Positions 1 to 9,334 are shown, counted from the first letter of the stretch. The stretch: DNA of 41,369 nucleotides from Trichococcus patagoniensis (GCF_003051085.1 NZ_QAOM01000022.1:1-41369), one strand, 5' to 3'. Numbers and translations: made by a program. Notes: generated by a model not told the origin, from the letters alone.

Positions 1-21
1 ATCCTCCTTCCAACACAAAAC

Positions 22-59
22 AAAAGCGAGAATGCACAATTGAATGCATTCTCGCTTTT
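22..59 (-). terminator. Rho-independent terminator
   Basis: A 15-bp perfect inverted repeat (arms 22-36 and 45-59, ending AGCGAGAATGCA) with A/T runs on both sides. It lies just after the stop of the minus-strand TspO-like fragment and can work in both directions. Confidence 0.8.
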
Positions 60-76
60 TTCAGATGTCAAGTCGC

Positions 77-346
77 TTAAGTTAATGACATTGTCTCATC
101 AATTGCTCGCTCATAGTAAGAATCTTGATTCTTGAAAATCATAACAATAATAGAAATAATTAAGAAAGTGTATATAATGCTCCAAATACTAAAAGTTGAA
201 GGTGCGGGTGTGATTAGAGTTGGATACATATCAGAAACTTCTTTTTGTGAAAGACCGTTGATGACACCAAAAGCACCCATGCCATTTACGATTAATGTGA
301 AAATCAATAAAATTGCGTTGATCCATGATTTTGTTTTAAGTTTCAT
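77..346 (-). pseudogene. Truncated TspO/MBR-like (tryptophan-rich sensory) membrane protein fragment
   Basis: An 89-residue product starting at the ATG at 346, chosen because GGAGGAGAAG sits just upstream; the longer reading begins inside that site. It has a hydrophobic helix near residues 9-28, a loop containing INGLSQKEVSDMYP and SIWSIIY, and a second helix. This matches the N-terminal part of the larger Firmicutes relatives of TspO, which run to about 150-250 residues. The frame then stops and a terminator follows directly, so the remaining helices are missing. I read it as a decayed remnant or a short stand-alone membrane protein. Family assignment rests on the SIWSIIY-type loop and is moderate. 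Confidence 0.5.
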
Positions 347-432
347 TTTCTTCTCCTCCATTTGTCACAATTATGATTCAGCTATTGAGCAATATTCTTT
401 TGCTAATTTCACATTTACTTTAGTTATGCTTC

Positions 433-957
433 TTATGAGATATCAGATTTTTGAACAAAGGCAAGAATAGGTTCAATGTGTTTTTTGTCGACATAATTAG
501 TCGGATGATAAAATCCTTCAAGAATAGCTTTCTGCTCTTCAGTTTTGTTTTTTTTCATTTCCAGGACTTTTCTGAACACGTTTAACATACTTTTAAATAG
601 TCCTTGCACTTTTGAAAAATCAACACCTCCGGGCAGATAAAAAAACTTGTGAAATGCCAACTGTTCTTCCGTAAAATTGTTCCTCTTGATTACCTCAATA
701 TCTTCTCGTACATTGTTGTTACCCGCACAGGCAAAAATAATAATGGACTTGTCTTCAAACCATTTCAGGACTTTTTTGATTTGATTCATCTTGCCTATGT
801 ATACACCCGTTCCAAAAATTATGTTCTGATATTCGTTGATCTCCTCTTTTTTAAACTCCGAAAATTCTCTGATTTCCCAATGAAGTGCTTCAGCAATCCA
901 AGTCGCATACTGAAAAGTATTTCCATATCTGCTTTTGTATAAAACTATATTCTTCAT
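433..957 (-). CDS. Flavodoxin-domain protein
   Basis: A 174-residue cytoplasmic protein with a flavodoxin fold. The N-terminus (IVLYKSRYGNTFQYA) is the FMN phosphate-binding loop, followed by the strand-loop GTGVYIGKMN and then FACAGNNN, which matches the isoalloxazine-contacting loops of flavodoxin and HemG-like menaquinone-dependent protoporphyrinogen oxidases. Expected role: FMN-dependent electron transfer; the partner is unknown. No haem genes lie nearby. The ATG at 957 is the natural start. It is probably a single-gene transcript, with a long leader running back to a -10-like TATAAT at 1131-1136. HemG-like function is only a possibility. Confidence 0.75.
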   Translation of the reverse strand: MKNIVLYKSRYGNTFQYATWIAEALHWEIREFSEFKKEEINEYQNIIFGTGVYIGKMNQIKKVLKWFEDKSIIIFACAGNNNVREDIEVIKRNNFTEEQLAFHKFFYLPGGVDFSKVQGLFKSMLNVFRKVLEMKKNKTEEQKAILEGFYHPTNYVDKKHIEPILAFVQKSDIS

Positions 958-1243
958 TTTTTCAGCCCTTTCATTACTTATTTTATCTACTATATAAGTT
1001 GTGAATTAAAGGATTGACGTAATCTTTCCGATCAGAATACTTAGGGGCATACCAGAAGGGCGTTCTTTATTTGTGAGAGCGCATCTTGTTAGTGCCTCCT
1101 CATCAAATTAAAGCTAGATTCTATACTAGTATTATACCGCATCTGATTAAATAAAAATGTCTATAATGACTAAATTCGGTTAACTTTGGCTAGTCAGTAA
1201 TTATTGTGCAGCCTTTGCAGAGTCTAAGTAGTCCGCTAAAATT
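958..1243 (-). promoter_or_regulatory. Long leader of the flavodoxin gene with a possible mini-ORF
   Basis: No ordinary gene is visible in this gap. On the minus strand a TATAAT lies at 1131-1136. Downstream of it an AGGAGG (1095-1100) precedes a six-codon ORF at 1067-1084 (Met-Arg-Ser-His-Lys-stop). This arrangement resembles a leader peptide, but no antibiotic-type attenuator structure was demonstrated. Confidence 0.3.
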
Positions 1244-1294
1244 AAAAAACAGCCGGATCTCCGCGAAAAATCGCGGAGTATCCGGCTGTTTTTT
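1244..1294 (-). terminator. Strong Rho-independent terminator of the triple-RidA gene
   Basis: Perfect 22-bp stem (outer arms AACAGCCGGAT / ATCCGGCTGTT, inner CTCCGCG / CGCGGAG) with runs of six A/T on both sides. The stop codon of the RidA gene overlaps the base of the stem. Confidence 0.9.
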
Positions 1295-2561
1295 AAGCTA
1301 TTGGAGGTGTTCCTTCAGCGTTTGATACAACTGCATCGATCTGGACTAAAGCATCCATAGGCAGCGCTGCAACCGCAACGGTTGTCCGGGCAGGGATACC
1401 GCTTGGGAAAAAGGTTGTATAAACTTCATCTACAGCTGCCATATCAGCATAATTTTTAAGAAGTACGGTTACTTTGACCACATCGTCCATCGCATGATCG
1501 ATACTTTCTACAATTGCCTTGATATTTTTCAAGCACTGTTCGGCTTGCTCTTTTACGCCACCGACCACCAATTTACCAGATTGTGGGTCCAATGGTAATT
1601 GGGCGGATAGATGGTTGTAGTGAGAGAAAGCGACAGTCTGTGTAGACAGTGCATTTTTTGGTGCATTTTCCGTATTTCTTGCTTCTATGATAAGTCCGTG
1701 TCTGTCTTCTACTGCTTGCGGAGGTGTACCATCTCCGTGTGACACTACCGCTTCGATTTGTACCAAAGCATCCAGCGGTAATCCTGACGCCGCAACGATT
1801 GTCCGGGCTGGGACATAAGCTACGGCTCTGGCGATCGCTGAGTCCGGGAAAAAGGTTGTATAAACTTCATTCACGGCTTCCATATCCGATAGGTCTTTAA
1901 GGAAGATATTGATTTTAACGATATCGTCAAAAGGAACATCGATACTTTCCAAAATCGCCTTGATATTCTTTAAGCACTGCCCAGCCTGCTCTTTCACACC
2001 ACCGGCTACCACGCTGCCAGATTGTGGATCCAGCGGCAATTGCGCGGATAGATGATTGTAGTGAGAAAAAGCTACCGATTGTGCAGATAGCGGACTTCTT
2101 GGCGCATTCGACGTATTATTTGTAACCTTGATGAGATCGCCTGCTTGCGGTGCGTTCGGTATGGTGCCTTCACCGTGTGAAACGAGTGCTTCAATCTGCA
2201 CCAAAGCATCCATAGGCAAAGCTGAAACTGCAACGGTTGTCCGCGCAGGAAGAACATTTGGGAAGAAGCTTGTGCAAACTTCATCTACAGCATCCATATC
2301 GGCACTGTTTTTAAGGAAGATAGTGACGGCAACCACGTCATCCATAACATGGTCAACACTTTCCACAATTGCCTTGATATTTTTCATGCACTGTTCGGCT
2401 TGCTCTTTTGCACCACCGACGACCAATTTACCCGATTGTGGGTCCAACGGTAATTGCGCGGATAGATGGTTATAGTGAGAGAAAGCTACCGATTGTGTTG
2501 ATAGAGAACTTTTTGGTGCATTTTCCGTATTTCTTGCCAGTACTGCGTTGTAGCCACTCAT
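1293..2561 (-). CDS. Three-domain RidA (YjgF/UK114) fusion protein
   Basis: A 422-residue protein made of three tandem RidA domains (about 1-135, 145-282 and 293-422). RidA proteins hydrolyse reactive enamine/imine intermediates and normally are about 125-residue homotrimers. Each unit repeats FSHYNHLSAQLPLDPQSG, a Q-CxKNI helix and PART. The ligand-binding arginine is present in all three (R107, R253, R392). The conserved acidic residue near the C-terminus is Glu in units 1 and 2 (E124, E270) but Asp in unit 3 (D409). Unit 2 carries about seven extra residues before PART (SAIARAVAYV region). The ATG at 2561 is preferred because AAAAGGGG lies upstream; the longer frame to 2624 has no such site. 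One polypeptide could form a pseudo-trimer. Its link to the catabolic island is inferred. Confidence 0.9.
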   Translation of the reverse strand: MSGYNAVLARNTENAPKSSLSTQSVAFSHYNHLSAQLPLDPQSGKLVVGGAKEQAEQCMKNIKAIVESVDHVMDDVVAVTIFLKNSADMDAVDEVCTSFFPNVLPARTTVAVSALPMDALVQIEALVSHGEGTIPNAPQAGDLIKVTNNTSNAPRSPLSAQSVAFSHYNHLSAQLPLDPQSGSVVAGGVKEQAGQCLKNIKAILESIDVPFDDIVKINIFLKDLSDMEAVNEVYTTFFPDSAIARAVAYVPARTIVAASGLPLDALVQIEAVVSHGDGTPPQAVEDRHGLIIEARNTENAPKNALSTQTVAFSHYNHLSAQLPLDPQSGKLVVGGVKEQAEQCLKNIKAIVESIDHAMDDVVKVTVLLKNYADMAAVDEVYTTFFPSGIPARTTVAVAALPMDALVQIDAVVSNAEGTPPIA

Positions 2562-2830
2562 TATAATTGTATCCCCTTTTAGATATATTTTTCTTGAGTC
2601 AGCAACCGATAAAGCGGTTACCACAGCTTCAACTATAGCAAGCTAGCTTTGTATTGAGTATGTGTACCTTGTGCGTTTTTTGAAGCAATCTGTACAATAG
2701 GCACAAAATCAGGAATCCATACAAGCAACAATGAATCGAACTACACTGGAGAACGCAGAAGATTTGAATGGCTAATAAATCCGGCCTGGGCGTAAACAAC
2801 CACGGCGCATAGCACACTGCCGCCACGCAA
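2562..2830. other. Intergenic stretch, nothing convincing
   Basis: About 270 bases between the triple-RidA start and the terminator of the GPH transporter. A 77-codon minus-strand reading exists at 2629-2862 but runs into the terminator stem, lacks a good ribosome binding site and has atypical composition. The promoter of the RidA gene should lie here; no clear -35/-10 pair was found. Confidence 0.4.
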
Positions 2831-2885
2831 AAAAGAAGATCGGCAGCGCCAACCAAATCCATGGTCAGTGCTGCCGATCTTTTTG
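2831..2885 (-). terminator. Rho-independent terminator of the GPH symporter gene
   Basis: Inverted repeat AAGATCGGCAGC / GCTGCCGATCTT (arms about 2836-2847 and 2870-2882) with A/T runs on either side, downstream of the minus-strand symporter gene. Confidence 0.8.
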
Positions 2886-2918
2886 TATACGTTTCCTTAG
2901 AACGGAAAGCTCGTTGCC

Positions 2919-4436
2919 TTAGTCATTCAGTACAGGGACTGTTTCAGGCATTACTTCTGGCATTGCACCGGCACCATCGTTTGAATCTGATTGTTTCATT
3001 TCTGCAATTTTGATTTGAACGCGTTCCATGGCTTCTTTGTCCAATGGATAGAATTTCATGAACGCCAACGCGATGAGTGTACCAACCAAAGGCAACACGG
3101 AAATCATGACGATACCGGCGATACGCAATTGTGGCGAAAGTGGTGTGTCAGCAGTTGGATAAGCTTGCGCAAATCCCACAGCGGCCAGGATCCAACCAAT
3201 CGACATTGGTGCAAAGGAGGATGCCACTGAGTCAGTCAAGGAGAACATGGTGCTCAACATACCGGAAACATAACGTCCGGATACACTTGTTTCGTAGTCG
3301 GAGACATCCGCTGCCATTGTCAATGCCAAGCCTGACGGTGTGGAAGTGAAGCCTTTCGCACAAGCAAAAACGACTGTGAAGGCAACTGTCCATAATGACA
3401 AGTTAGAGAAGCTCAAATCGCCTGGGTTTGCAAAGAACAGCAAGCCGCCCAACAGCGCCAAGGAAATGACGGCACCTTGCAAGTAACGGACGTAGGAGTA
3501 ACGCAACCCTCTTTTTTGAGCGATTGTCGCTGCAAAAGTTGTGAACAAAAGGTTAGGCAAAATCAGCACTAACGAGATTGTTCCGGATAGACCAAAGTTA
3601 CCGAAGATGATACCGAAGAGGATCATCAATACAACTTGATCGCCGAACATTTGCGCATTGAATTTCACAAAAGCTGCCGCCATCGTCAGCATTTGCAAAG
3701 GCTTGTTGCCTTTAACGATTTGCCAGTAATCCTTGAACGATGTCTTGGTCGTTTTTTCACCGATACCGAAGAATTGTTTGTTGTCTTTTTGGGCAATACC
3801 AATGATCGCCAGAATGCCGAGGATCGCTGAGATGACCATGATTCCCGGAATGAATACTTTGAAGAATTCCGGTGTGAAGCCGCCGTATTTTGGCACCATC
3901 AGGTTGGCCACGACGATTTGGCCACCAGTGAACATTAAAGTCGTTACCCAGCCATCAACGATATTGAAGATCGGACGTTGCTTCGGATCGTTTGTCAAAG
4001 CAGCTTGACCGGCTTTTGTAACCGTCGCTTGCAAGGAATAACCGATCTTATGCACAACTAATGCTAACAAGAATACCGGAATTTTCATTCCTTCGCCCAA
4101 ACCATGAATATTGAATAACACCAAGAATGAAAGAACAGTAATAAGATTGCCTAAAACCATAATGGGACGATACTTGCCGAATTTGGTGTCTGTTTTGTCG
4201 ATCAAAACACCGATAGCTGGGTCAATAACCCCATCAAAGATACGGATGTAACCCATGATTTGACTTACGAATAGTGCGGTCAACCCTACAAGACCTGTGG
4301 AATAATAGGTGACAAAACCAAAAGCGAACAAATAAATATTTGTTGATGAGTTATTCAGAGTGAACAACACGATCTGCCATAGTTTTGCGCGGTTGTAATT
4401 CGTTTCGCTTAAAGACGCTGAAGCATTCTTTGACAT
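2919..4436 (-). CDS. GPH-family (MelB-like) glycoside/hexuronide:cation symporter
   Basis: A 505-residue, roughly 12-helix inner-membrane carrier of the major facilitator superfamily. The GPH signature is visible near the N-terminus: IRIFDGVIDPAIGVLIDKT followed by GKYRPIMVLGN. The family imports glycosides, pentosides or hexuronides with Na+ or H+. The specific sugar cannot be read from sequence. The start at 4436 has GGAGGGG six bases upstream; the upstream extension of 29 residues is poorly supported. It stands alone, with its own terminator and a cre-like site upstream, so carbon catabolite control is likely. No sugar hydrolase gene lies next to it, which is unusual for this family. Confidence 0.88.
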   Translation of the reverse strand: MSKNASASLSETNYNRAKLWQIVLFTLNNSSTNIYLFAFGFVTYYSTGLVGLTALFVSQIMGYIRIFDGVIDPAIGVLIDKTDTKFGKYRPIMVLGNLITVLSFLVLFNIHGLGEGMKIPVFLLALVVHKIGYSLQATVTKAGQAALTNDPKQRPIFNIVDGWVTTLMFTGGQIVVANLMVPKYGGFTPEFFKVFIPGIMVISAILGILAIIGIAQKDNKQFFGIGEKTTKTSFKDYWQIVKGNKPLQMLTMAAAFVKFNAQMFGDQVVLMILFGIIFGNFGLSGTISLVLILPNLLFTTFAATIAQKRGLRYSYVRYLQGAVISLALLGGLLFFANPGDLSFSNLSLWTVAFTVVFACAKGFTSTPSGLALTMAADVSDYETSVSGRYVSGMLSTMFSLTDSVASSFAPMSIGWILAAVGFAQAYPTADTPLSPQLRIAGIVMISVLPLVGTLIALAFMKFYPLDKEAMERVQIKIAEMKQSDSNDGAGAMPEVMPETVPVLND

Positions 4437-5009
4437 AAAAATCCCCTCCATGATATGAAATTTTGAACTTACGAAGCCGAGTGGTTGTATCGCATTATGG
4501 AACTGCGTTTCTTTTACAAGCAAGCGTAATCATTTAAATAAAACTCGGTTGTAAGAACTAAGGAAAGAATACCATCAAATGGTAAACGGTTACAATCTTT
4601 TTATTGTTAATACTTTGTGAACGCTGTCATACATTTCTGGATAAGCGCGCCAAGACGGCATTTATTGCTGAGTTGAACACTTCTGTAAGATGGTCTGACG
4701 CCATTCGGGACTGCTTTGGTAAGGATTTTTTCAAATCCACTCTTGACACATACACTTTCACATATGCTCTTGGAAAAATGGATGAAAAAAGAGTCTAAAT
4801 CAAATTTAAAGCCTTCTGCATTCATATTATTAATCAAGAAACGGGCAAGGACGTCCTTGAAGGAGATACCGTACACGTTACCTTAATTGAAAATGCTCCC
4901 ACCACAAATCACAGGCATGGGTATTGTACAAGTTGAACGAGTAGCCAATCAGTAGTAGTCTTTCTCTCTATAAAAACGATAAATACCCCGTCCTTTTAAT
5001 CCCCAACAT
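4437..5009. other. Long intergenic region with no convincing gene
   Basis: Nearly 580 bases. Both strands have short open frames (4604-4798 plus, 4607-4876 minus) with no family resemblance and no good ribosome binding site. They overlap each other, so at most one could be real. Apart from the cre-like site nothing regulatory is clear. It may be decayed coding DNA. Confidence 0.4.
4581..4594 (-). promoter_or_regulatory. cre-like / LacI-family operator
   Basis: Minus-strand TGTAACCGTTTACC matches the CcpA consensus TGWAANCGNTNWCA at all but the last base. It lies about 145 bases upstream of the symporter start. The core GTAA-CCG-TTAC symmetry would also suit a dedicated LacI/GalR regulator. 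Confidence 0.55.
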
Positions 5010-5056
5010 AAATAGCCGGACAATTTGCGTTTCCTGCGCAAGTCATCCGGCTATTT
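5010..5056 (-). terminator. Terminator of the amidohydrolase/FdrA operon
   Basis: Arms AAATAGCCGGA (5010-5020) and TCCGGCTATTT (5046-5056), downstream of the last gene of the minus-strand operon. Confidence 0.75.
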
Positions 5057-5119
5057 ATATCCTATATTTTCAGTCTATGTCTAATCTCAGCGTACGCGTA
5101 GCATGTCTGCTGTTTCGGA

Positions 5120-6304
5120 CTACAAAAAAATTTCAAAGCTATTCAAAATAGCTGAGACCAGAATGGTAACGATCGTCATCCCAGAAACAAATCCTACTGC
5201 GCCAGGCATATAATTCGGCAGTCGTTTTGCCAGATAGCTTCCTACAGGTGCAGCCATCATTCCAGATAGGACGGCCGCTGCAACGGAAATCCAGATACCT
5301 CCACCCATCATCAAAATGATGCCGGGTACCGTACTCACTAAAGGCATAAATGTAGGATACCATCCGTCTTCAGCATATCGCTTACGATACAACAAAATCC
5401 CTACTGATGAAGCGATCATTTGTCCCATCAAAATTTCAGGGACGAGTCCAGATCCGTTCGTAATATGATTAATATTGATGAGCCAGTCGGTGATGACACC
5501 CACGATGACAAAAATACCAATCAGCTCATTCCCGTAAAACCATGCTTCCGAAAAATCAGCTAAGGTACGACGGATAGACCATAAAAAAGTCTCCGTATCC
5601 TCTTGCCTCATCGGTAAATTTGCTCGTTCCAGGGCAATTTTTGCAGTACTTGGCTTCATCCAAGGCAATTGATGACAGATGATCGATACAACAAAACCCA
5701 CAAAAGCCATAGTCGCGATATTGGAGACCATACCCGGGATATGCAGCGTGGGCATGATGTATTGGTTCATCCAATGGGCAAACGGGAATGTAAATAATGA
5801 ACTCAAGATAGAAATGGTGAATAATTTTCTCCAGCCCGGTCCATAGACAATCGTTAATGCAGGAGGCGTTCCAACTACTACGATAAATGTGGGCAACCAC
5901 ATGACGTCCTCCGAAAAAAAGCGGACAAAATTAAATACATAGACCGTCAGAAACAATGACAGCACTTGGGACGCAAACACCCAAGGCCATGTTCCCGAAC
6001 CTGCAGTAATACCGAATCCTTGCCATTTTGAATTCTTTTTATATAGAAGCCATGCCAGGCAAGCACCGATAATCAGAAACAGTGTTGTAAAAATACCCCC
6101 ATAAAATTCTCCTTCTGTAAAATTCATGAAGAAATAAACAGTCTTATAAAAATAGCTGTCATTGACTCTCGAGACCACATCATTATAGGAGTAAAAATCT
6201 GTGCTGTTTCTAATATTCACCAGAGAAAAATATAATATAAAACTTGTCGCAATTTTAACAATAAAGGCCAGTAACGGGCCTGTTTTTATATTTTTGGTGT
6301 CCAT
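5120..6304 (-). CDS. Multi-pass integral membrane protein, putative transporter of the FdrA operon
   Basis: A 394-residue protein with about ten hydrophobic segments distributed along its length. I do not recognise a named family with confidence. The start at 6304 has GGAGAG six bases upstream; the alternative start eight codons earlier has none. It is the last gene of the operon, after the DUF1116 gene, with a 56-base gap and a terminator behind it. Notable conserved-looking stretches are GSGTWPWVFASQ in the first half and the glycine-rich PGIILMMGGGIWISVAAA near the C-terminus. By position it is the obvious candidate for uptake of the operon's substrate or export of its product. That role is inference only. 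Confidence 0.7.
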   Translation of the reverse strand: MDTKNIKTGPLLAFIVKIATSFILYFSLVNIRNSTDFYSYNDVVSRVNDSYFYKTVYFFMNFTEGEFYGGIFTTLFLIIGACLAWLLYKKNSKWQGFGITAGSGTWPWVFASQVLSLFLTVYVFNFVRFFSEDVMWLPTFIVVVGTPPALTIVYGPGWRKLFTISILSSLFTFPFAHWMNQYIMPTLHIPGMVSNIATMAFVGFVVSIICHQLPWMKPSTAKIALERANLPMRQEDTETFLWSIRRTLADFSEAWFYGNELIGIFVIVGVITDWLININHITNGSGLVPEILMGQMIASSVGILLYRKRYAEDGWYPTFMPLVSTVPGIILMMGGGIWISVAAAVLSGMMAAPVGSYLAKRLPNYMPGAVGFVSGMTIVTILVSAILNSFEIFL

Positions 6305-6360
6305 ATATTCTCTCCAAATCAGAACCACTCAAGACGCATCCTGAGCGGTTCCATTTATTT

Positions 6361-7788
6361 TCAGTGAATTTTTGCTGCTAATGCTACCAAAGCTTCTTTA
6401 AAAACATTCATTGGAGGATTTGTCAGACCTGCCCCAATCATGCCAACACCTGGATCTTTATGAGCGATAGCGGTATTGATGATCGGCAACATGCCTGTTT
6501 CCATTACTTTCAGCACATCAATCCCTGATGGAATCCCCATGAAATTCAATACCGGAATGGTAATGTTTGGATTTTCTGCGGTCGTAATTTCTTTCATTTC
6601 TCTTGAATAATTCAATGCTTCGGCAACTGTCCCCCCAACTAATGGAACAATCGCTGGCGCTGCCGCCATAGCAAATCCCCCAATACCATAGGTTTCAGTG
6701 ATTGCACTATCCCCCATATCCAATCCAGCATCCGCTTGGGTGTAACCGGCAAACATTGGCCCAATGACTCGTTGTGCTGGGCCTGTGAACCAGTTGTTTC
6801 CGCCGATACCGCTGACCCGAATTCCGAACTCCACGCCATTCCGGCACATTGTCGTAACAAGGGTACTGTTCTCAACGTTATGACCTGCATCCAACGCGCA
6901 CTTGGCTGCCCCCATCCATGTAGGACCCGAGAAGTAATCTGAGCTTGCGATAAATTCAAAAACTTCTTTCATTTGTTCTTTTGTGAAATCCGTTTGTACA
7001 ATGTAAGGTGTTAAGGCTTGCACGAGCAACGTGGTTCCCGCCACATTACGGTTATGACATTCATCTCCCATATGTAAGGCTTGTGAAAGCATCAAGCGTA
7101 GATCAATGCCTTTTGGACATAATTTCATCGCATCATGCAGCATAGGACCCATGACATCCCTCATCCAGACCAAGCGATCGATCACAGTTTGATCATTAGC
7201 CCCAAAACGCAACACTTTCGCAAGCTGCTCGCTCAAGTTTGTGTAGGCGATATTACCGTATGTTTCGTTTTTAATGATATGGACGTACATGCTTGCTGAT
7301 GTCACGCCCGCCATCGAACCTACTGCGTCGTGTTCATGACAAGGCGAGAAGATAATCTCACCCGAACGCGCAACTTTATCTGCTTCTTCCAAATCAGACG
7401 CCAAGCCTTCGAAAACAATGGCACCTTGGATCGCTCCTTGCATCGGGCCGCACATGTCTGCGTACGCTATTGGCGGTCCTGCGTGCAGGATGGTATTTTT
7501 AGTCATATTCGGCATAACGTTGAGTGCCTTATCATATCCAACTAAAACGGGTTTCGATTGGATAATACGGGAGACGGCCTCTTCATTTGCTTTTTGGATT
7601 TTCTCAAGTGTCCCTGGTTCGTTCAACCGATCCAATAATTTCAACAACTCCGCGTCTCCTCCTGCCGGCGGTGCCCAATTTACTTGATGAGATTCAATCC
7701 CTTGCTTTTTGAGATCTTCGTTAATAAATTCGATGCCCACGTTGACTGTGTTTACTTTTGACTGAAACAATTCATTTCTCTTTGTCAT
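6361..7788 (-). CDS. DUF1116 protein, YlbE/AllG-like carbamoyltransferase subunit
   Basis: A 475-residue soluble protein of the DUF1116 family. Motifs seen: NWAPPAGGD near residue 38, HAGPPIAYADMCGPMQGA, FSPCHEHDAVGSMAGVTSASM, HMGDECHNRN and SGIGGNNWFTGPA. In E. coli the DUF1116 protein YlbE works with FdrA and YlbF as oxamate carbamoyltransferase, turning oxalurate plus phosphate into oxamate and carbamoyl phosphate. The ATG at 7788 is chosen because AGGAGC lies eight bases upstream; the longer reading would overlap fdrA. Four bases separate it from fdrA, so they are co-transcribed. The true substrate here may not be oxalurate, since no allantoin genes are present. Confidence 0.9.
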   Translation of the reverse strand: MTKRNELFQSKVNTVNVGIEFINEDLKKQGIESHQVNWAPPAGGDAELLKLLDRLNEPGTLEKIQKANEEAVSRIIQSKPVLVGYDKALNVMPNMTKNTILHAGPPIAYADMCGPMQGAIQGAIVFEGLASDLEEADKVARSGEIIFSPCHEHDAVGSMAGVTSASMYVHIIKNETYGNIAYTNLSEQLAKVLRFGANDQTVIDRLVWMRDVMGPMLHDAMKLCPKGIDLRLMLSQALHMGDECHNRNVAGTTLLVQALTPYIVQTDFTKEQMKEVFEFIASSDYFSGPTWMGAAKCALDAGHNVENSTLVTTMCRNGVEFGIRVSGIGGNNWFTGPAQRVIGPMFAGYTQADAGLDMGDSAITETYGIGGFAMAAAPAIVPLVGGTVAEALNYSREMKEITTAENPNITIPVLNFMGIPSGIDVLKVMETGMLPIINTAIAHKDPGVGMIGAGLTNPPMNVFKEALVALAAKIH

Positions 7789-7792
7789 ATTT

Positions 7793-9334
7793 TTACGCTC
7801 CTTTGATGAATGTTTTTGCAGCTTCGCACAATTGATAATTACTATCCACAACGATCACGCCTAATTGTTCAAGCTTTTCCCGTTGTTCGAAGACATCTTG
7901 AGGATCCTTTTCGGTCCCTAGAACATACCCAATAATCGCCAATTCTCTGCCATCTTCCTTGGCAATGGCTCTCGCCTCCTTGATCGCATTCTCCAAGGCG
8001 CCCACAGGATCTTCATGGGATCCATAACCGAGCTCAAAATCCAAAACAATTGCAGCTACTTCTGGATCATTCGCTTCTTGAATCAGACGAGAGATACGAG
8101 ACGTTGGGTCGATCATCGGATGCGGTCGTCCTTCAGTAAAGGTATCATCACCGAAGTCAATCAAGGTATTTCCTTGGCTGACATTCAGATCCGTTAACTG
8201 CCCTTCTTCAAACTTACTGATATTGCTGTAAACGCTTACCGAACTGTCCATCAGCGCATACAGCAATTCATCGCAGAGCGTTCCCCCACAAAATAGCCCC
8301 CTGATATACTTTTGAGACTCTTTTTGATTCTTGGCGATCTGTTGTAGCTCGCTTGCAGTCGGATCCGGGAAAAGCACGGTCTCTTGCGGTTCCATTTGGC
8401 TAAATGGAATGACTTTTTCGACCGCATCCAAAGAATTTTTGGCATAAGTCACATGTGATAGGGCGGAATCGGTTTGTTCACTTCCAATAAAGTAAATCAC
8501 TACCGGCTTAGAAGTGTTTTTTAATTTTTCAAGAATTTTATGTTCCACTTCTTTTGCAGGTGGTTTCGAAATCAATAAGATAGCTTTTGTTTGTTCATCG
8601 GTCATAAGCGCGTCAATTCCGTCCAACATCATAATGCCACCGATTTCGCTGGACAAATCACGTCCACCCGTGCCGATCAGTTGGGATACACCGAATCCCT
8701 TTTTATGAATTTGTACACTGACTTCTTGACTCCCGGTTCCGGACGCGCCGACAATCCCGATGTCTCCTGCGCGGACTTCATTCGCAAAACATAAACCAAC
8801 ACCGTTGATGATGGCCGTTCCGCAGTCAGGTCCCATCATGAAGAGTCCTTTCTCATGTGCTTTTTGTTTTAATAGCAACTCTTCTTCGATGCTCACATTA
8901 TCACTAAATAACATAACGTGTTTATCCTGATCTAAGGCTTTATTTACTTCACGATAGGCAAACTTCCCGTTGACTGAAATAACGACAATGTTTGCATCCG
9001 GATTTTCATTCAGCGCTGAATCCAGCGTTTTATAGCTCAGGTCTTTGGAGGATGCTTCTTTTTTCTTTTCAAAAAGCGTCTCCACTTCTGCTAAGACTGC
9101 TTCAGGATCGGCTTCGTCCACTAAATCCAAAACAATCATTAAATCTCCTGTTGTCACTTCATCCAGATCGGCTGTATACAAGCCTACATTCCGGATGACT
9201 TCAATATTCATATCTGTCCCCATGCCGATCATTGCCGCCTTAACGGAGTCCAATTCGTTCGCGCGGGTTGAGATTGTCATTAATGTCACTGAATCAAAAT
9301 AAGTACTTTTCTTAATTACTGTTTGAATAGCCAT
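7793..9334 (-). CDS. fdrA: FdrA / AllF-like acyl-CoA synthetase-fold carbamoyltransferase subunit
   Basis: A 513-residue protein resembling the succinyl-CoA synthetase alpha/beta fold. Seen in order: MGPDCGTAIINGVG, the nucleotide- or phosphate-binding-type loop GIVGASGTGSQEVS, IGTGGRDLS, and the FdrA hallmark IDFGDDTFTEGRPHPMIDP. FdrA is a subunit of oxamate carbamoyltransferase in E. coli. The start at 9334 has AGGAG seven bases upstream. It overlaps the end of the DUF2877 gene by 23 bases, consistent with translational coupling. Length matches the family. Together with DUF2877 and DUF1116 it makes a complete three-component set, so the enzyme is probably functional; the ureido substrate is unknown. 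Confidence 0.93.
   Translation of the reverse strand: MAIQTVIKKSTYFDSVTLMTISTRANELDSVKAAMIGMGTDMNIEVIRNVGLYTADLDEVTTGDLMIVLDLVDEADPEAVLAEVETLFEKKKEASSKDLSYKTLDSALNENPDANIVVISVNGKFAYREVNKALDQDKHVMLFSDNVSIEEELLLKQKAHEKGLFMMGPDCGTAIINGVGLCFANEVRAGDIGIVGASGTGSQEVSVQIHKKGFGVSQLIGTGGRDLSSEIGGIMMLDGIDALMTDEQTKAILLISKPPAKEVEHKILEKLKNTSKPVVIYFIGSEQTDSALSHVTYAKNSLDAVEKVIPFSQMEPQETVLFPDPTASELQQIAKNQKESQKYIRGLFCGGTLCDELLYALMDSSVSVYSNISKFEEGQLTDLNVSQGNTLIDFGDDTFTEGRPHPMIDPTSRISRLIQEANDPEVAAIVLDFELGYGSHEDPVGALENAIKEARAIAKEDGRELAIIGYVLGTEKDPQDVFEQREKLEQLGVIVVDSNYQLCEAAKTFIKGA

Noticed and set aside
2629-2862. 77-codon minus-strand ORF
   Set aside because: It runs into a terminator stem, has no ribosome binding site and no recognisable domain.
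4604-4876. Overlapping ORFs on both strands in the gap after the GPH symporter
   Set aside because: No family resemblance or start signal; the frames exclude each other.
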